64,000 nucleotides of DNA, taken from Streptomyces sp. NBC_01335. GTDB lineage: Bacteria > Actinomycetota > Actinomycetes > Streptomycetales > Streptomycetaceae. Made by a program: the position numbers and the translations under genes. Positions 45,734 to 54,844 of this stretch are shown in pieces. A model generated the notes under the pieces. That model had not been told where the DNA came from. It did no database searches and saw only the letters and a list, made by a program, of their open reading frames with translations. The stretch's first letter is position 1. The number at the start of each line of letters is the position of its first letter. The DNA is taken from contig NZ_CP108370.1 of NCBI RefSeq assembly GCF_035953295.1, forward strand, positions 2,294,001-2,358,000, written 5' to 3'.

Positions 45734-46771
45734 GTGACCGTCAGCCTTGAGCAGTTGCGCCGTTGCCACGTCGCCGTCGACCTGGGGGCCGCGAGCACCC
45801 GCGTGTACGTGAAGGGGCTCGGGCTCGTCGTCGACGAACCGAGCGTCGTGGCCGTCAACACCCGCACCGGATCGCTCATCGCGGTGGGCGCGCTCGCCGA
45901 GCAGATGACCGGCCGCACCCCCGCCTACATCCGGGTGGCCCGGCCCGTGTCGGGCGGCACCGTGGTGGACATCGAGATGGCCCAGCGCATGCTGCGTCAC
46001 CTGATCGGCGAGAAGCTCCGCCGCCAGCTGCGCCGCAAGCCCCGGCTGCGGGCCGCCGCCTGCACCCCGCACGACAGCGACCCGCTGGCCCAGCGTGCGA
46101 CCGTGGAGACTCTGGTCGGGCTCGGCGCCCGCCGGGTGGAGCTGGTGGACACCCTGATCGCGGCAGCCGTCGGCTGCGGGCTCCCGGTCGAGCAGCCGAC
46201 CGCCACCATGATCATGGTGTGCGGTGCGGCCACCACCCAGATCGCGGTGCTCTCGCTGGGCTCGATCGTCACCGCCGTACGCATCCCCATCGGCGGGAAC
46301 ACCATCGACGACGCGGTGATCCAGCACCTGCGCCAGCACCACGAGCTGATGCTGCCGAGCCAGTCCGTACGCCCCCTGCAACTGGCCCTCAGCGGCAACG
46401 GGCTGACCTCGCAGGGGCCGGACGTGACCGAGATCCACGGCCGCGACGTGGCGACCGGGCTGGCCCGTTCCGTACAGGTGGACACGGCCGCCGTGCGGCA
46501 GGCGATCCACACCCCGCTCACCGCGGTGGTGGACGGTCTCGGCAGGGTCCTGCGGGACTGCCCGCCCGATCTGGTGGCCGACCTCGCCGACCGGGGCATC
46601 ATGATGGTCGGCGGCAGCGCCCTGCTGCCCGGCTTCGACCAGTTGCTGCGGACCGCCACCGGGATGCCGGTGACGATCGCCGAGCGGCCGGAGGCCTGCT
46701 CGATCCTCGGCCTCGGCGCGATGCTGGACGGCACGATCGCGCCGATGGTCCTCAACCCGCTCGCCGGCTGA
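45734..46771 (+). CDS. mbl: MreB-like protein (Mbl), catalytic residues replaced
   Basis: 345 residues, GTG start, actin-like fold aligned end to end with MreB: VDLGAASTRVYVKGLGLVVDEPSVVAV, GRTPAYIRVARPVSGG, CPPDLVADLADRGIMMVGGSALLPGF. From memory S. coelicolor has an Mbl (SCO2451) that aids spore-wall synthesis with MreB; this is its likely orthologue. MreB catalytic Glu (EEP) is Thr140 here (VDTLIAAAVG), and the DIGGGTT Asp is Val162 (MVCGAATT). It may bind but not hydrolyse nucleotide. The next gene follows after 28 nt. Confidence 0.85.
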   Translation: MTVSLEQLRRCHVAVDLGAASTRVYVKGLGLVVDEPSVVAVNTRTGSLIAVGALAEQMTGRTPAYIRVARPVSGGTVVDIEMAQRMLRHLIGEKLRRQLRRKPRLRAAACTPHDSDPLAQRATVETLVGLGARRVELVDTLIAAAVGCGLPVEQPTATMIMVCGAATTQIAVLSLGSIVTAVRIPIGGNTIDDAVIQHLRQHHELMLPSQSVRPLQLALSGNGLTSQGPDVTEIHGRDVATGLARSVQVDTAAVRQAIHTPLTAVVDGLGRVLRDCPPDLVADLADRGIMMVGGSALLPGFDQLLRTATGMPVTIAERPEACSILGLGAMLDGTIAPMVLNPLAG

Positions 46772-46799
46772 CCACCCCCGCGCGGCTGGGGCGAGGCGG

Positions 46800-48476
46800 A
46801 TGGCGCGGGAGCACGGCGGCGGACCGGACGGGCCCGAGGACGCGCACGGCGCGGCGGGCGGTCCCGACGCCTCCGAGGGCGGCGGGCACGCCTACGCCCC
46901 CCGGCTGCCGGAGCTGCTGGAGGCGGTGTTCAGCGTCGGCACCGATCTGGGGCTCGGCACGACGCTCCAGCAGATCGTGGACACCGCCTCGCTGCTGACC
47001 GACGCCCGCTACGGCGCGCTCGGGGTGCTGGACCCCGAGTCCGGCCGGATCACCGAGCTGTACACGGCGGGCCTCGGCGACGAGGAGCGCCGGCGCATCG
47101 GCGCGCTCCCGGACGGCCGCCGGGGGGTGCTGGGCGCGCTGATCCACGAACACCGGCCGCTGCGCTCCGACGACGTGACCCGCGACCCCCGCTCGGTGGG
47201 CGTACCGCCCGGGCACCCCGCCATGCACACCTTTCTCGGCACGCCCGTCCGGGTCGACACCGAGGTGTTCGGCAACCTCTATCTCGCCGAGAAGAGCGGC
47301 GGACGGCCGTTCACCGACGCCGACGACGCCCTGCTGCGGGTGCTGGGCTCCCAGGCGGGCATCGCGATCAGCAACGCGCGGCTCTACGAGTCGGCCCTCC
47401 AGCGGGAGCGCTGGCTGCAGGGGGCGGCGGCCGTCACCACCGCGCTGCTCACCGGGACGAGCAGGGCCGAGGCGCTCCAGACCGTCGCCGAGGGGGCCCG
47501 GGTGCTCGCGGAGGCGGCGGCCGGGGTGATCCTCCAGTCCCGCGAGGACGGCGGCATGGAGATCGTCACCGTGTCGACCCTGGAGGACCCGGCGGGCATC
47601 CTGGGTGCCTCGATCGCGCCCGGCTCCCCCGTACTCGTCCATCTGCTGGGCGGGGAGCCGGTGTTCATGGACGACGCGGCGACCGACCCGCTGATGACGA
47701 CGTCGGTGCGCCACCGGTTCGGGCCCAGCATGATGCTGCCGCTGGCGAGCGACGGCCGGCTGATCGGGACGCTCGCCCTGCCCCGGCTGCGGGGCGGCAG
47801 GCCGTACACCTCGGCGGACCGGCAGCTGGCGACCCAGTTCGCCTCGCAGGCGGCGGTGGCCCTGGTGCTGGCCGACGCCCAGCACGACCGGGAGCAGCTG
47901 GCGGTCTACGAGGACCGCGACCGGATCGCCCGTGACCTGCACGATCTCGTGGTCCAGCGGCTCTTCGCGACGGAGATGACGCTGGAGTCGGCCCGCCGCA
48001 GGGCCGTCGCGGCGACGAAGGCCCCCGAGTGGTCCGGGGACCCGGACGACGCGGTGGAGGCGGACGGTCTGCTGGTGCGGGCGGTGGACGAGCTCGACTC
48101 CACGATCCAGGAGGTACGGACCACGATCTTCGCCCTCCAGCAGCCGCCCGCCGACGCCCCGACGACGTTCCGGGGCCGGGTGCTGCGGGAGACGGCGGGC
48201 GCTTCGGCCCTGCTCGGCTTCCAGCCGTCGGTGCACTTCGCGGGGCCGGTGGACGCGCTGGTGGGCGACCCGGCGGCCGGGCAGCTGCTGGCGGCCCTGC
48301 GGGGTGCGCTCGCCGCCGCCCACCGCCGGGCGGGCGTCTCGGCGATCGAGGTCGAGGTGGACGCGACGGTCCGGCTGCCGGACGGGCGGCGGGCGGTGCG
48401 GCTGCTGGTCGCGGACGACGGGCAGGACGAGCGGGGTGAGCGGCGGTCGCCGGTCACCTGGCAGGCGCCGATCTGA
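46800..48476 (+). CDS. GAF-GAF histidine kinase with shortened ATPase domain
   Basis: 558 residues, DevS/DosT-like: acidic Gly-rich leader, GAF1 (about 45-195), GAF2 (about 225-360), HisKA_3 with ARDLHDLVVQRLFA (His381). The usual N-box Asn motif is replaced by LLAALRGALAAAHRRA. After LLVADDGQ the protein jumps to SPVTWQAPI, the last strand of a normal ATPase domain, so the G-boxes and ATP lid are absent. Autophosphorylation seems unlikely; it may be a scaffold, phosphatase or be phosphorylated by a partner. It lies beside mbl and no response regulator is adjacent. Confidence 0.85.
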   Translation: MAREHGGGPDGPEDAHGAAGGPDASEGGGHAYAPRLPELLEAVFSVGTDLGLGTTLQQIVDTASLLTDARYGALGVLDPESGRITELYTAGLGDEERRRIGALPDGRRGVLGALIHEHRPLRSDDVTRDPRSVGVPPGHPAMHTFLGTPVRVDTEVFGNLYLAEKSGGRPFTDADDALLRVLGSQAGIAISNARLYESALQRERWLQGAAAVTTALLTGTSRAEALQTVAEGARVLAEAAAGVILQSREDGGMEIVTVSTLEDPAGILGASIAPGSPVLVHLLGGEPVFMDDAATDPLMTTSVRHRFGPSMMLPLASDGRLIGTLALPRLRGGRPYTSADRQLATQFASQAAVALVLADAQHDREQLAVYEDRDRIARDLHDLVVQRLFATEMTLESARRRAVAATKAPEWSGDPDDAVEADGLLVRAVDELDSTIQEVRTTIFALQQPPADAPTTFRGRVLRETAGASALLGFQPSVHFAGPVDALVGDPAAGQLLAALRGALAAAHRRAGVSAIEVEVDATVRLPDGRRAVRLLVADDGQDERGERRSPVTWQAPI

Positions 48477-48531
48477 GCTCCCGCCCGCTCGGGCCCGGTC
48501 CGTGGCCGGCCGGTGGGTGGCCGGTGGCCGG

Positions 48532-48966
48532 TCAGTGGTGGGTGGGGGCCGCCCGCAGCGCGATCCGGGTGACGGAGTGGGCGACGCCCGCGTCCCGCTT
48601 GAGGCGTCGCAGCAGGGAGTCGAGGGCGCCGGGGTCGGCGGCGGTGGCGCGTACGAGGTAGTCGTGGCCGCCGGTGAGGTGCACCACCTCGGTGATGCCC
48701 GGCAGCATCAGCACGGAGCGTTCGAACTCCTCGTTGGTGGTGTCCAGGCGCAGCGAGACGTCGATGAAGACGACGAGTCCGGAGCGGGTGTCGGCGGCGG
48801 GGTCCACGATCACCGTGAAGCCGCGGATGACGCCGTCGCGGCGCATCCGGCGTACCCGGTCGCCCGCCGCGTTGGCGCTGAGCCCGACGCGTACGCCCAG
48901 GTCCCGGTAGGAGATCCGGGCGTCCTCCTGGAGGATGGCGAGTATTTCTCTGTCCAGCCGGTCCAT
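48532..48966 (-). CDS. Lrp/AsnC-family regulator
   Basis: 144 residues. Helix-turn-helix DREILAILQEDARISYRDLGVRVGLS with RRMRRDGVIRGF, then RAM domain with VVHLTGGHDYLVRATAADP. Such regulators sense amino acids. It is divergent from the NarK-like transporter by 155 nt and may control it. Confidence 0.92.
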   Translation of the reverse strand: MDRLDREILAILQEDARISYRDLGVRVGLSANAAGDRVRRMRRDGVIRGFTVIVDPAADTRSGLVVFIDVSLRLDTTNEEFERSVLMLPGITEVVHLTGGHDYLVRATAADPGALDSLLRRLKRDAGVAHSVTRIALRAAPTHH

Positions 48967-49121
48967 ACGGCGATTGTCGCAGCATTCGGGCGAAACCGAC
49001 TGCGGAGGCGACCGTGGGAACACGGGCGCGCACCGGGGGTGAGCACCCGCCCCGCTCACCGTATGCCCCGGTCGGAGCAGTCCGACGGGCTCCCGGCGGG
49101 CGGCCGGTCTTGACTGGGCCC

Positions 49122-50342
49122 GTGAAGACAGCAGCCCCCAAGCAGCCCGCCGCGCCGGCGGCGGCCAGGCCTTCCGCCGCCGCGTACCGCAATCTCGTCG
49201 TGGCGACGATCGGCTTCGCGCTGACCTTCTGGGCGTGGAACCTGGTCTCGCCGCTCTCCGGCGAGTTCAAGGACCGGCTCGGGCTCAGCTCGTTCCAGCA
49301 GTCCTTCCTGGTCGCCGTGCCGGTCATCGTCGGCTCGCTCGGCCGCATCCCGGTGGGCGCGCTGACCGACAAGTACGGCGCGAAGCTCATGTTCCCCGCG
49401 GTGTCGGCGCTGACCATCGTGCCCGTGCTGCTGCTGATCCCGGCGAAGGACTCGTACGGGGCGATGCTGGCCGTGGGCTTCCTGCTGGGGCTGGGCGGCA
49501 CCACGTTCGCCATCGGCATCCCGCTGGTCAACTCGTGGTTCCCGCCCTCCGACCGGGGGCTCGCGCTCGGCGTCTTCGGCATGGGCATGGGCGGGGTGGC
49601 GCTCTCCGGGTACTTCACCCCGCGCATCGCCAAGCACAGCGACGACCTGCCGTTCCTCGTGGTGGCGGGCGCGCTCGTGGTGTACGCGCTGCTGGCCGCC
49701 GTACTGATCACCGACCGCCCCGACCGGCCCGTGCCGGCCGACACGCTGGTCCACCGGCTCACCGAGGCGGGCAGGCTGCGGGTGACCTGGGAGCTGTCGG
49801 CGCTGTACGCGATCGGCTTCGGCGGCATCGTGGCGTTCGGGGTGTACCTGCCGACGTACCTCAAGACCTGGTACGACATGTCCCCGACCGACGCGGGCAC
49901 CAAGGCGGCCGGCTTCGCGCTGGTGACCGTCGTCTTCCGGCCGGTCGGCGGCTATCTCTCGGACCACCTGCACCCGGCGCTGGTCACCGCGGCGGCGCTG
50001 CTGCTGGCCGCGCTGATGGCGATCGTCCAGGCCTTCGACCCGTCGCTGAACCCGGTCGGCACCATCGCGCTGCTCGCCATGGCGGCCGGGCTCGGCACCG
50101 CGAGCGGCAGCGTCTTCGCCCTGGTCTCGCAGGTGACCCCGCAGCCGAAGGTGGGCAGCGTGACCGGCATCGTCGGCGCGATGGGCGGCCTCGGCGGGTT
50201 CGTGCCGCCGCTGGTGATGGGCGCGATCTACAGCGCCAAGGGCTCGTACTCGATCGGCTTCATGCTGCTCTCCGACCTGGCGCTGGCGGGCTGCGTGTAC
50301 GCGTACGGGCGGATGCGGAACATCAAGCGGGACTCGGGCTGA
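49122..50342 (+). CDS. Nitrate/nitrite transporter, NarK family
   Basis: 406 residues from GTG 49122 with twelve membrane helices. Both nitrate signatures are present: FGMGMGGVALSGYF in helix 5 and GIVGAMGGLGGFVPP in helix 11, plus RIPVGALTDKYGAK (motif A). It moves nitrate in or nitrite out. No nitrate reductase genes are in the window. Confidence 0.9.
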   Translation: MKTAAPKQPAAPAAARPSAAAYRNLVVATIGFALTFWAWNLVSPLSGEFKDRLGLSSFQQSFLVAVPVIVGSLGRIPVGALTDKYGAKLMFPAVSALTIVPVLLLIPAKDSYGAMLAVGFLLGLGGTTFAIGIPLVNSWFPPSDRGLALGVFGMGMGGVALSGYFTPRIAKHSDDLPFLVVAGALVVYALLAAVLITDRPDRPVPADTLVHRLTEAGRLRVTWELSALYAIGFGGIVAFGVYLPTYLKTWYDMSPTDAGTKAAGFALVTVVFRPVGGYLSDHLHPALVTAAALLLAALMAIVQAFDPSLNPVGTIALLAMAAGLGTASGSVFALVSQVTPQPKVGSVTGIVGAMGGLGGFVPPLVMGAIYSAKGSYSIGFMLLSDLALAGCVYAYGRMRNIKRDSG

Positions 50343-50418
50343 GCCGCCGGGCAGCCATCCCTCGAGGGCTCGCGGGGAATCAAGGTGTTGCCTCCCCGCA
50401 AACCCTTACGCTGACGGC

Positions 50419-51978
50419 GTGACGCAACTTTCTCCCGCGCCCCTTCCGCCCGAGCCCCTCCTTCCCGCGCTCCAGCATCCGTCGGCCGGTACGGACGGCC
50501 GGGAGGCGGTCCGGTTCGGCGAACTCTCCCTCTCGTACGCCCGGTTGTCCGCGCTCGCGGGCGCGCTCGGGCCCCGGGTCACCGGGGCGGGCGGCCGGGT
50601 CGCCGTCTGGGCGACGCCGTCCGCGGAGACCGTCGTCGCCGTGGTGGCCGCGCTCCTCGCGGGCGTGCCCGCCGTCCCCCTCAACCCGAAGACCGGCGAG
50701 CGCGAACTCGCGCACATCGTCGGCGACAGCGCACCGGCCGCCGTGCTCGCCGGACCGGGGGACGTGCTGCCGCCGGTGCTCGCCGCGCTCCCCCGGATCG
50801 ACGTCCTCGTGGGCGGGGACGATGTGCCTCCCGCTCCCCCGTCCGCCGCCGTCGAGCCCGGTTCCGAGAGCGCCGCGCTGGTCGTCTACACCTCCGGCAC
50901 CACCGGGCCGCCCAAGGGCGCGGTCCTGCCCCGCCGGGCGGTCGCCGCCTCGCTGGACGCGCTGGAGGACGCCTGGGGCTGGACCGGCGGCGACGTCCTC
51001 GTCCACGCCCTGCCGCTCTTCCACGTGCACGGGCTGGTGCTGGGGGTGCTCGGGCCGCTACGCCGGGGCGGTTCGGTACGCCACCTGGGGAGGTTCTCCG
51101 CCGAGGGCGTGACGCGTGAACTCGGCTCCGGGGGCACGATGTTGTTCGGCGTGCCGACCATGTACCACCGCCTGGCCGAGGTGCTCGGGTCCGGCGGGGG
51201 CACCGGGGATACCGCGGGGGAGGCCGCCGCGGCCGAGCTGGCCGGAGCGCTGGCCGGTGCCCGGCTGCTGGTCTCGGGGTCGGCCGCGCTGCCGGTCCAC
51301 GACCACGAGCGCATCCACGCCGCGACCGGGCGGCGGGTGATCGAGCGGTACGGCATGACGGAGACGCTGATGAACACCGGGATCCGCGCGGACGGCGTCC
51401 CCCGGCCCGGCACGGTCGGCCCGCCGCTCGCCGGGGTGGAGCTCCGCCTGGTGGAGGAGGACGGTTCCCCGGCGGACGGCCCGGAGGCGATCGGTGAGAT
51501 CCAGGTGCGTGGCCCGAACCTCTTCAGCGGCTACCTCAACCGGCCGGACGCCACGGCGGCGGCGTTCACCGGGGACGGCTGGTTCCGCACCGGCGACATG
51601 GCCACGGTGGACCCCGACGGGTACGTGCGGATCGTCGGGCGCAAGGCCACCGACCTGATCAAGAGCGGCGGTTACAAGATCGGGGCGGGCGAGATCGAGA
51701 ACGCCCTGCTCGACCACCCCGGGGTGCGCGAGGCCGCGGTCACCGGCGAGCCGGACCCGGACCTCGGCGAGCGGATCGTCGCCTGGGTGGTCCCGTCCGA
51801 CCCCGGATCTCCGCCCGGCGCGGCCGAGTTGGCGGACCACGTGGCGAAGCTCCTCGCCCCGCACAAGCGCCCGCGCACCGTCCGCCATCTCGACGCCCTG
51901 CCGCGCAACGACCTGGGCAAGATCATGAAGCGGGCGCTGACGGCGGACCCCGCGAGCGGGCCGGGCCACGGTGGCTGA
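50419..51978 (+). CDS. matB: Malonyl-CoA synthetase (MatB-like)
   Basis: 519-residue AMP-forming ligase. Motifs: VVYTSGTTGPPKGAVLPRR (A3), YGMTETLMNTGI (A5), FRTGDMATVDPDGYVRIVGR (A7/A8) and catalytic Lys in RNDLGKIMKRAL. LPLFHVHGLVLGVLGPLRRGG and FGVPTMYHRLAE match S. coelicolor MatB from memory, which makes malonyl-CoA from malonate. Gly/Ala insertions near 260 explain the extra length. TACGCT lies 6 nt before GTG: leaderless. It overlaps the carboxyltransferase gene by 8 nt. Confidence 0.88.
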   Translation: MTQLSPAPLPPEPLLPALQHPSAGTDGREAVRFGELSLSYARLSALAGALGPRVTGAGGRVAVWATPSAETVVAVVAALLAGVPAVPLNPKTGERELAHIVGDSAPAAVLAGPGDVLPPVLAALPRIDVLVGGDDVPPAPPSAAVEPGSESAALVVYTSGTTGPPKGAVLPRRAVAASLDALEDAWGWTGGDVLVHALPLFHVHGLVLGVLGPLRRGGSVRHLGRFSAEGVTRELGSGGTMLFGVPTMYHRLAEVLGSGGGTGDTAGEAAAAELAGALAGARLLVSGSAALPVHDHERIHAATGRRVIERYGMTETLMNTGIRADGVPRPGTVGPPLAGVELRLVEEDGSPADGPEAIGEIQVRGPNLFSGYLNRPDATAAAFTGDGWFRTGDMATVDPDGYVRIVGRKATDLIKSGGYKIGAGEIENALLDHPGVREAAVTGEPDPDLGERIVAWVVPSDPGSPPGAAELADHVAKLLAPHKRPRTVRHLDALPRNDLGKIMKRALTADPASGPGHGG

Positions 51979-53365
51979 GCGGCCGGCGCGCCGGACCGCG
52001 CGCGAGATGATCGCCGTCGTCGCCGGCACCTTCGACGAACGCCCGGCCCCCGGCGACGAGCACCACCCGGGCGGCGCGGGGGCACCGGACGGCCCGCTCG
52101 GCTGGAGCGGTTACGGCGCCGCGCGGGCCCAGGCCGCGGAGCGGACCGGCGAGACGGAGTCGGTCGTGCACGGCACGGCCCTGGTCGGCGGGCAGTCCTG
52201 CGTACTGCTCGCCTTCGAATTCGGCTTCCTGGGCGGCTCGTTGGGGCACCGCACCGGGGACCGGCTGACGGCCGCGTACACCCTCGCCCGGGAACTCCGG
52301 CTGCCGCTGGTCTCCCTGGTCGCCACCGGCGGCAGCCGGATGCAGGAGGGCATGGTCGCGCTCACCCAGCTCCAGCGGGTGGCCCGCGCCTCGGCGGAGC
52401 TGCGGGCGGCCGGGCTGCCGCAGCTCGCGGTCCTGCGGGACCCGACGACCGGCGGTGGCTGGGCCACCGTGGGTGCGGGCGCCGACGTGGTGCTGGCGCT
52501 GCCGGGGGCGCAGGTCGGGTTCGCCGGTTCGCGGGTGCGCCCGCCGGACGCGGACCCGTACGCGTACACCGCCGAGGGCCAGTTGGCGGCGGGGCAGGTC
52601 GACGCGGTGGTGGAGCAGGCGGAGTTGGCGGAGGCGCTGGGCCGGTGGCTGGCGGTGCTGAGGGGCGGCACCGGGACGGGTGCGCGGGCCTCGGGCGTAC
52701 GGCCCGCACCGGTGCCGCAGGCGCTCTCCCACACCCGGCTCCCCGCGACCGGCCGGGAGGCGGTGGCCCGGGCCCGGGCGCCCGAACGGCCGCGTGCGGA
52801 GGCGTACTTGGACGCGTACTTCACGTACCGGCTCGCCCTGCACGGCGACCGGGCGGGCGGCACGGACCCGGGGACGCTCTGCGGGTTCGGGCTGCACGGG
52901 GACCGGCCGGTGGCGTACGTCGCCCAGTGCGGCACCGCCACCCGGCCGGCCGGGTACCGGGCGGCGGCCCGGACCGTGCGGCTCGCGGACCGGCTCTCCA
53001 TCCCCGTACTCACCCTGATCGACACCCCGGGCGCCGCCAACGACGCGGCGGCCGAACGGGCCGGGGCGGGCGCGGCGATCGCCGACGCCTTCGCGGCGAT
53101 CGCGGAGGCGCGGGTGCCGGTGACCACGCTGGTGATCGGCGAGGGCGGTTCGGGCGGCGCGCTCGCCCTCGCCGCCCCCGGCCGCACCCATGTCACGGCG
53201 GACAGCTACTTCTCGGTCATCGCACCGGAGTTGGCGGCGGCGATCCTCAAGCGCCCGCCGTCGCTGGCCGACGAGACGGCCGACCAGCTCGGCCTGCGGC
53301 CCCAGGACCTGGTGGCCCTGGGGATCGCCCGGAGCATCGTGGGCGAGGAGCCGGGGGCCCTGTAG
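51971..53365 (+). CDS. Fused biotin-dependent carboxyltransferase-like protein
   Basis: 464 residues combining AccD-like (residues about 60-220: EFGFLGGSLG, VATGGSRMQEGMVAL, DPTTGGGWATVGAGADVVLALPGAQVGFAG) and AccA-like (about 270-450: TLIDTPGAANDAAAE, EGGSGGALALA) crotonase-type halves. There is no zinc finger. It may carboxylate an acyl-CoA or work in reverse with MatB; biotin carboxylase genes are not adjacent. Translation is coupled to matB. Confidence 0.85.
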   Translation: MAERPARRTAREMIAVVAGTFDERPAPGDEHHPGGAGAPDGPLGWSGYGAARAQAAERTGETESVVHGTALVGGQSCVLLAFEFGFLGGSLGHRTGDRLTAAYTLARELRLPLVSLVATGGSRMQEGMVALTQLQRVARASAELRAAGLPQLAVLRDPTTGGGWATVGAGADVVLALPGAQVGFAGSRVRPPDADPYAYTAEGQLAAGQVDAVVEQAELAEALGRWLAVLRGGTGTGARASGVRPAPVPQALSHTRLPATGREAVARARAPERPRAEAYLDAYFTYRLALHGDRAGGTDPGTLCGFGLHGDRPVAYVAQCGTATRPAGYRAAARTVRLADRLSIPVLTLIDTPGAANDAAAERAGAGAAIADAFAAIAEARVPVTTLVIGEGGSGGALALAAPGRTHVTADSYFSVIAPELAAAILKRPPSLADETADQLGLRPQDLVALGIARSIVGEEPGAL

Positions 53366-53378
53366 GCGGCACCTCGGC

Positions 53379-54476
53379 TCAGGAGGACGCCGCCAGGGCG
53401 CGGAGCCGGGGGGCGACCTCCTCGCCGACGCGGAACGCCTCCTCCAGGTGGGGGTAGCCGGAGAGCACGAACTCGTCCACGCCCAGGCGCCGGTACTCGT
53501 CCAGCCGGGCGGCCACCTCGTCGTGCGAGCCGACCAGCGCGGTGCCGGCCCCCTCACGGACCAGGCCGATGCCGGCCCAGAGGTTCGGGGAGATCTCCAG
53601 CTTCGCGGCGTCGGCGCTGCCGCCGTGCAGGGCGGTCATCCGGGCCTGGCCCACGGAGTCCATCCGCGCGAACCGCTCCTGGCTCGCCCGGACCGCCTCC
53701 GGGTCGATGCCCGCGAGGATCCGGTCGGCCTCGGACCAGGCCTCGGCGGAGGTGTCCCGGCTGATGACGTGCAGCCGGATCCCGTACCGCAGCGCGGGCG
53801 CCACCGCGCGCAGCCGTGCGATGCGCCCGGCGAGGGCGGCGGGCGGTTCGCCCCAGAGCAGCTGGACGTCGGCCCGGCGGGCGGCGACCGCCTCGGCGGC
53901 GGGGGACGCCCCGCCGAAGTAGAGCGGAACCCGGTGCTGGACGGCCGGGTCGGTGAGCTTGGCGCCCTCGATCCGCAGGTGTTCGCCGTGGTGGTCGACC
54001 TCCTTGCCGTCGAGGAGGTCCCGCACCACCGACATCACCTCGTCGGTCCGGGCGTACCGCTGGTCGTGCGGCAACGCGTCGCCGTAGGCGAGCTGTTCGG
54101 CCGGATCGCCGCCGGTGACCACGTTGAGGGAGAGCCGGCCACCGGCGAACCGACGGAAGGCGTCGGCCTGTTGGGCGAGGAGCGTCGGGCTGGTGAATCC
54201 GGCGCGGAAGGCGACGAGGAAGCCGATCCGCTCGGTGTGCTGGGTGAGCGCGGCGCTGAGGATCCACGGGTCGACGCAGCCCAGCCCGACCGGCGTCAGC
54301 AGCGAGTGGAACCCGGCGGTCTCCGCGGCACGGGCGACCTGCGCGAGGTAGCCGACGTCGGCGCGGCGGCGGGTGGCGGAGCCGGTACGGCCCTGCACGG
54401 CGGTGACCCCGCCGGGGTCGCGGCCGTCACCGCCGGTGGGCAGGAACCAGTGCAGCAGGAGAGAGCTCTCGGACAT
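53379..54476 (-). CDS. LLM-class flavin-dependent monooxygenase (SsuD-like)
   Basis: 365 residues. FMNH2-dependent; SsuD cleaves alkanesulfonates to aldehyde and sulfite. Blocks: LHWFLPTGGDGRDPGG (N-terminus), ETAGFHSLLTPVGLGCVDPW, FLVAFRAGFTSPTLLAQQAD, GGRLSLNVVTGGDPAEQLAYGD, LYFGGASPAAEAVAA. The order of motifs is full length. Converges on the carboxyltransferase gene. The upstream gap has two 18-bp direct repeats. Confidence 0.92.
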   Translation of the reverse strand: MSESSLLLHWFLPTGGDGRDPGGVTAVQGRTGSATRRRADVGYLAQVARAAETAGFHSLLTPVGLGCVDPWILSAALTQHTERIGFLVAFRAGFTSPTLLAQQADAFRRFAGGRLSLNVVTGGDPAEQLAYGDALPHDQRYARTDEVMSVVRDLLDGKEVDHHGEHLRIEGAKLTDPAVQHRVPLYFGGASPAAEAVAARRADVQLLWGEPPAALAGRIARLRAVAPALRYGIRLHVISRDTSAEAWSEADRILAGIDPEAVRASQERFARMDSVGQARMTALHGGSADAAKLEISPNLWAGIGLVREGAGTALVGSHDEVAARLDEYRRLGVDEFVLSGYPHLEEAFRVGEEVAPRLRALAASS

Positions 54477-54584
54477 GGCGGACCCCGATCGGCAGCGGTG
54501 GGAGCGGGAGCGACGGCGGGTTGCTCGGCGGGTGCGCGGTACGCGGCCGAGCGGTACGGGCGGCCGTCGGCGGGAGGCGTGACG

Positions 54585-54622
54585 GTCAGCGGTACGTACG
54601 ACGTGTCAGCGGTACGTACGAC
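54585..54622 (-). promoter_or_regulatory. Two 18-bp direct repeats upstream of the monooxygenase
   Basis: GTCAGCGGTACGTACGAC occurs at 54585-54602 and again at 54605-54622, 20 bp apart start to start (two helix turns). Each contains the palindrome GTACGTAC. They lie 109 nt before the monooxygenase start. The rest of the 368-nt gap 54477-54844 holds no gene. Confidence 0.6.
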
Positions 54623-54844
54623 AACAGTGTTCGGCCCGACAGCGCGCGGTCGGGACGCGCGGCGGAACCACGGGGCGTCGCGAAACCGGGCAAGGGGCCA
54701 TGGAGGCATGGTGATCCGCCCGCCGCCCGCCCGACAAGCGCGTCCCGCATGACGGACAGCCCGCACCCGCATCCCGGGCAGGCCGGGGCCGGTGGGGTCG
54801 GGGCCCGGTGGGTTCAGGGCCGGGCGGGTGCAGGGCCCGGTGGC

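Noticed and set aside
44195..46510. 771-codon minus-strand frame
   Set aside because: Antisense shadow over marR, the hypothetical gene and mbl; no recognisable motif.
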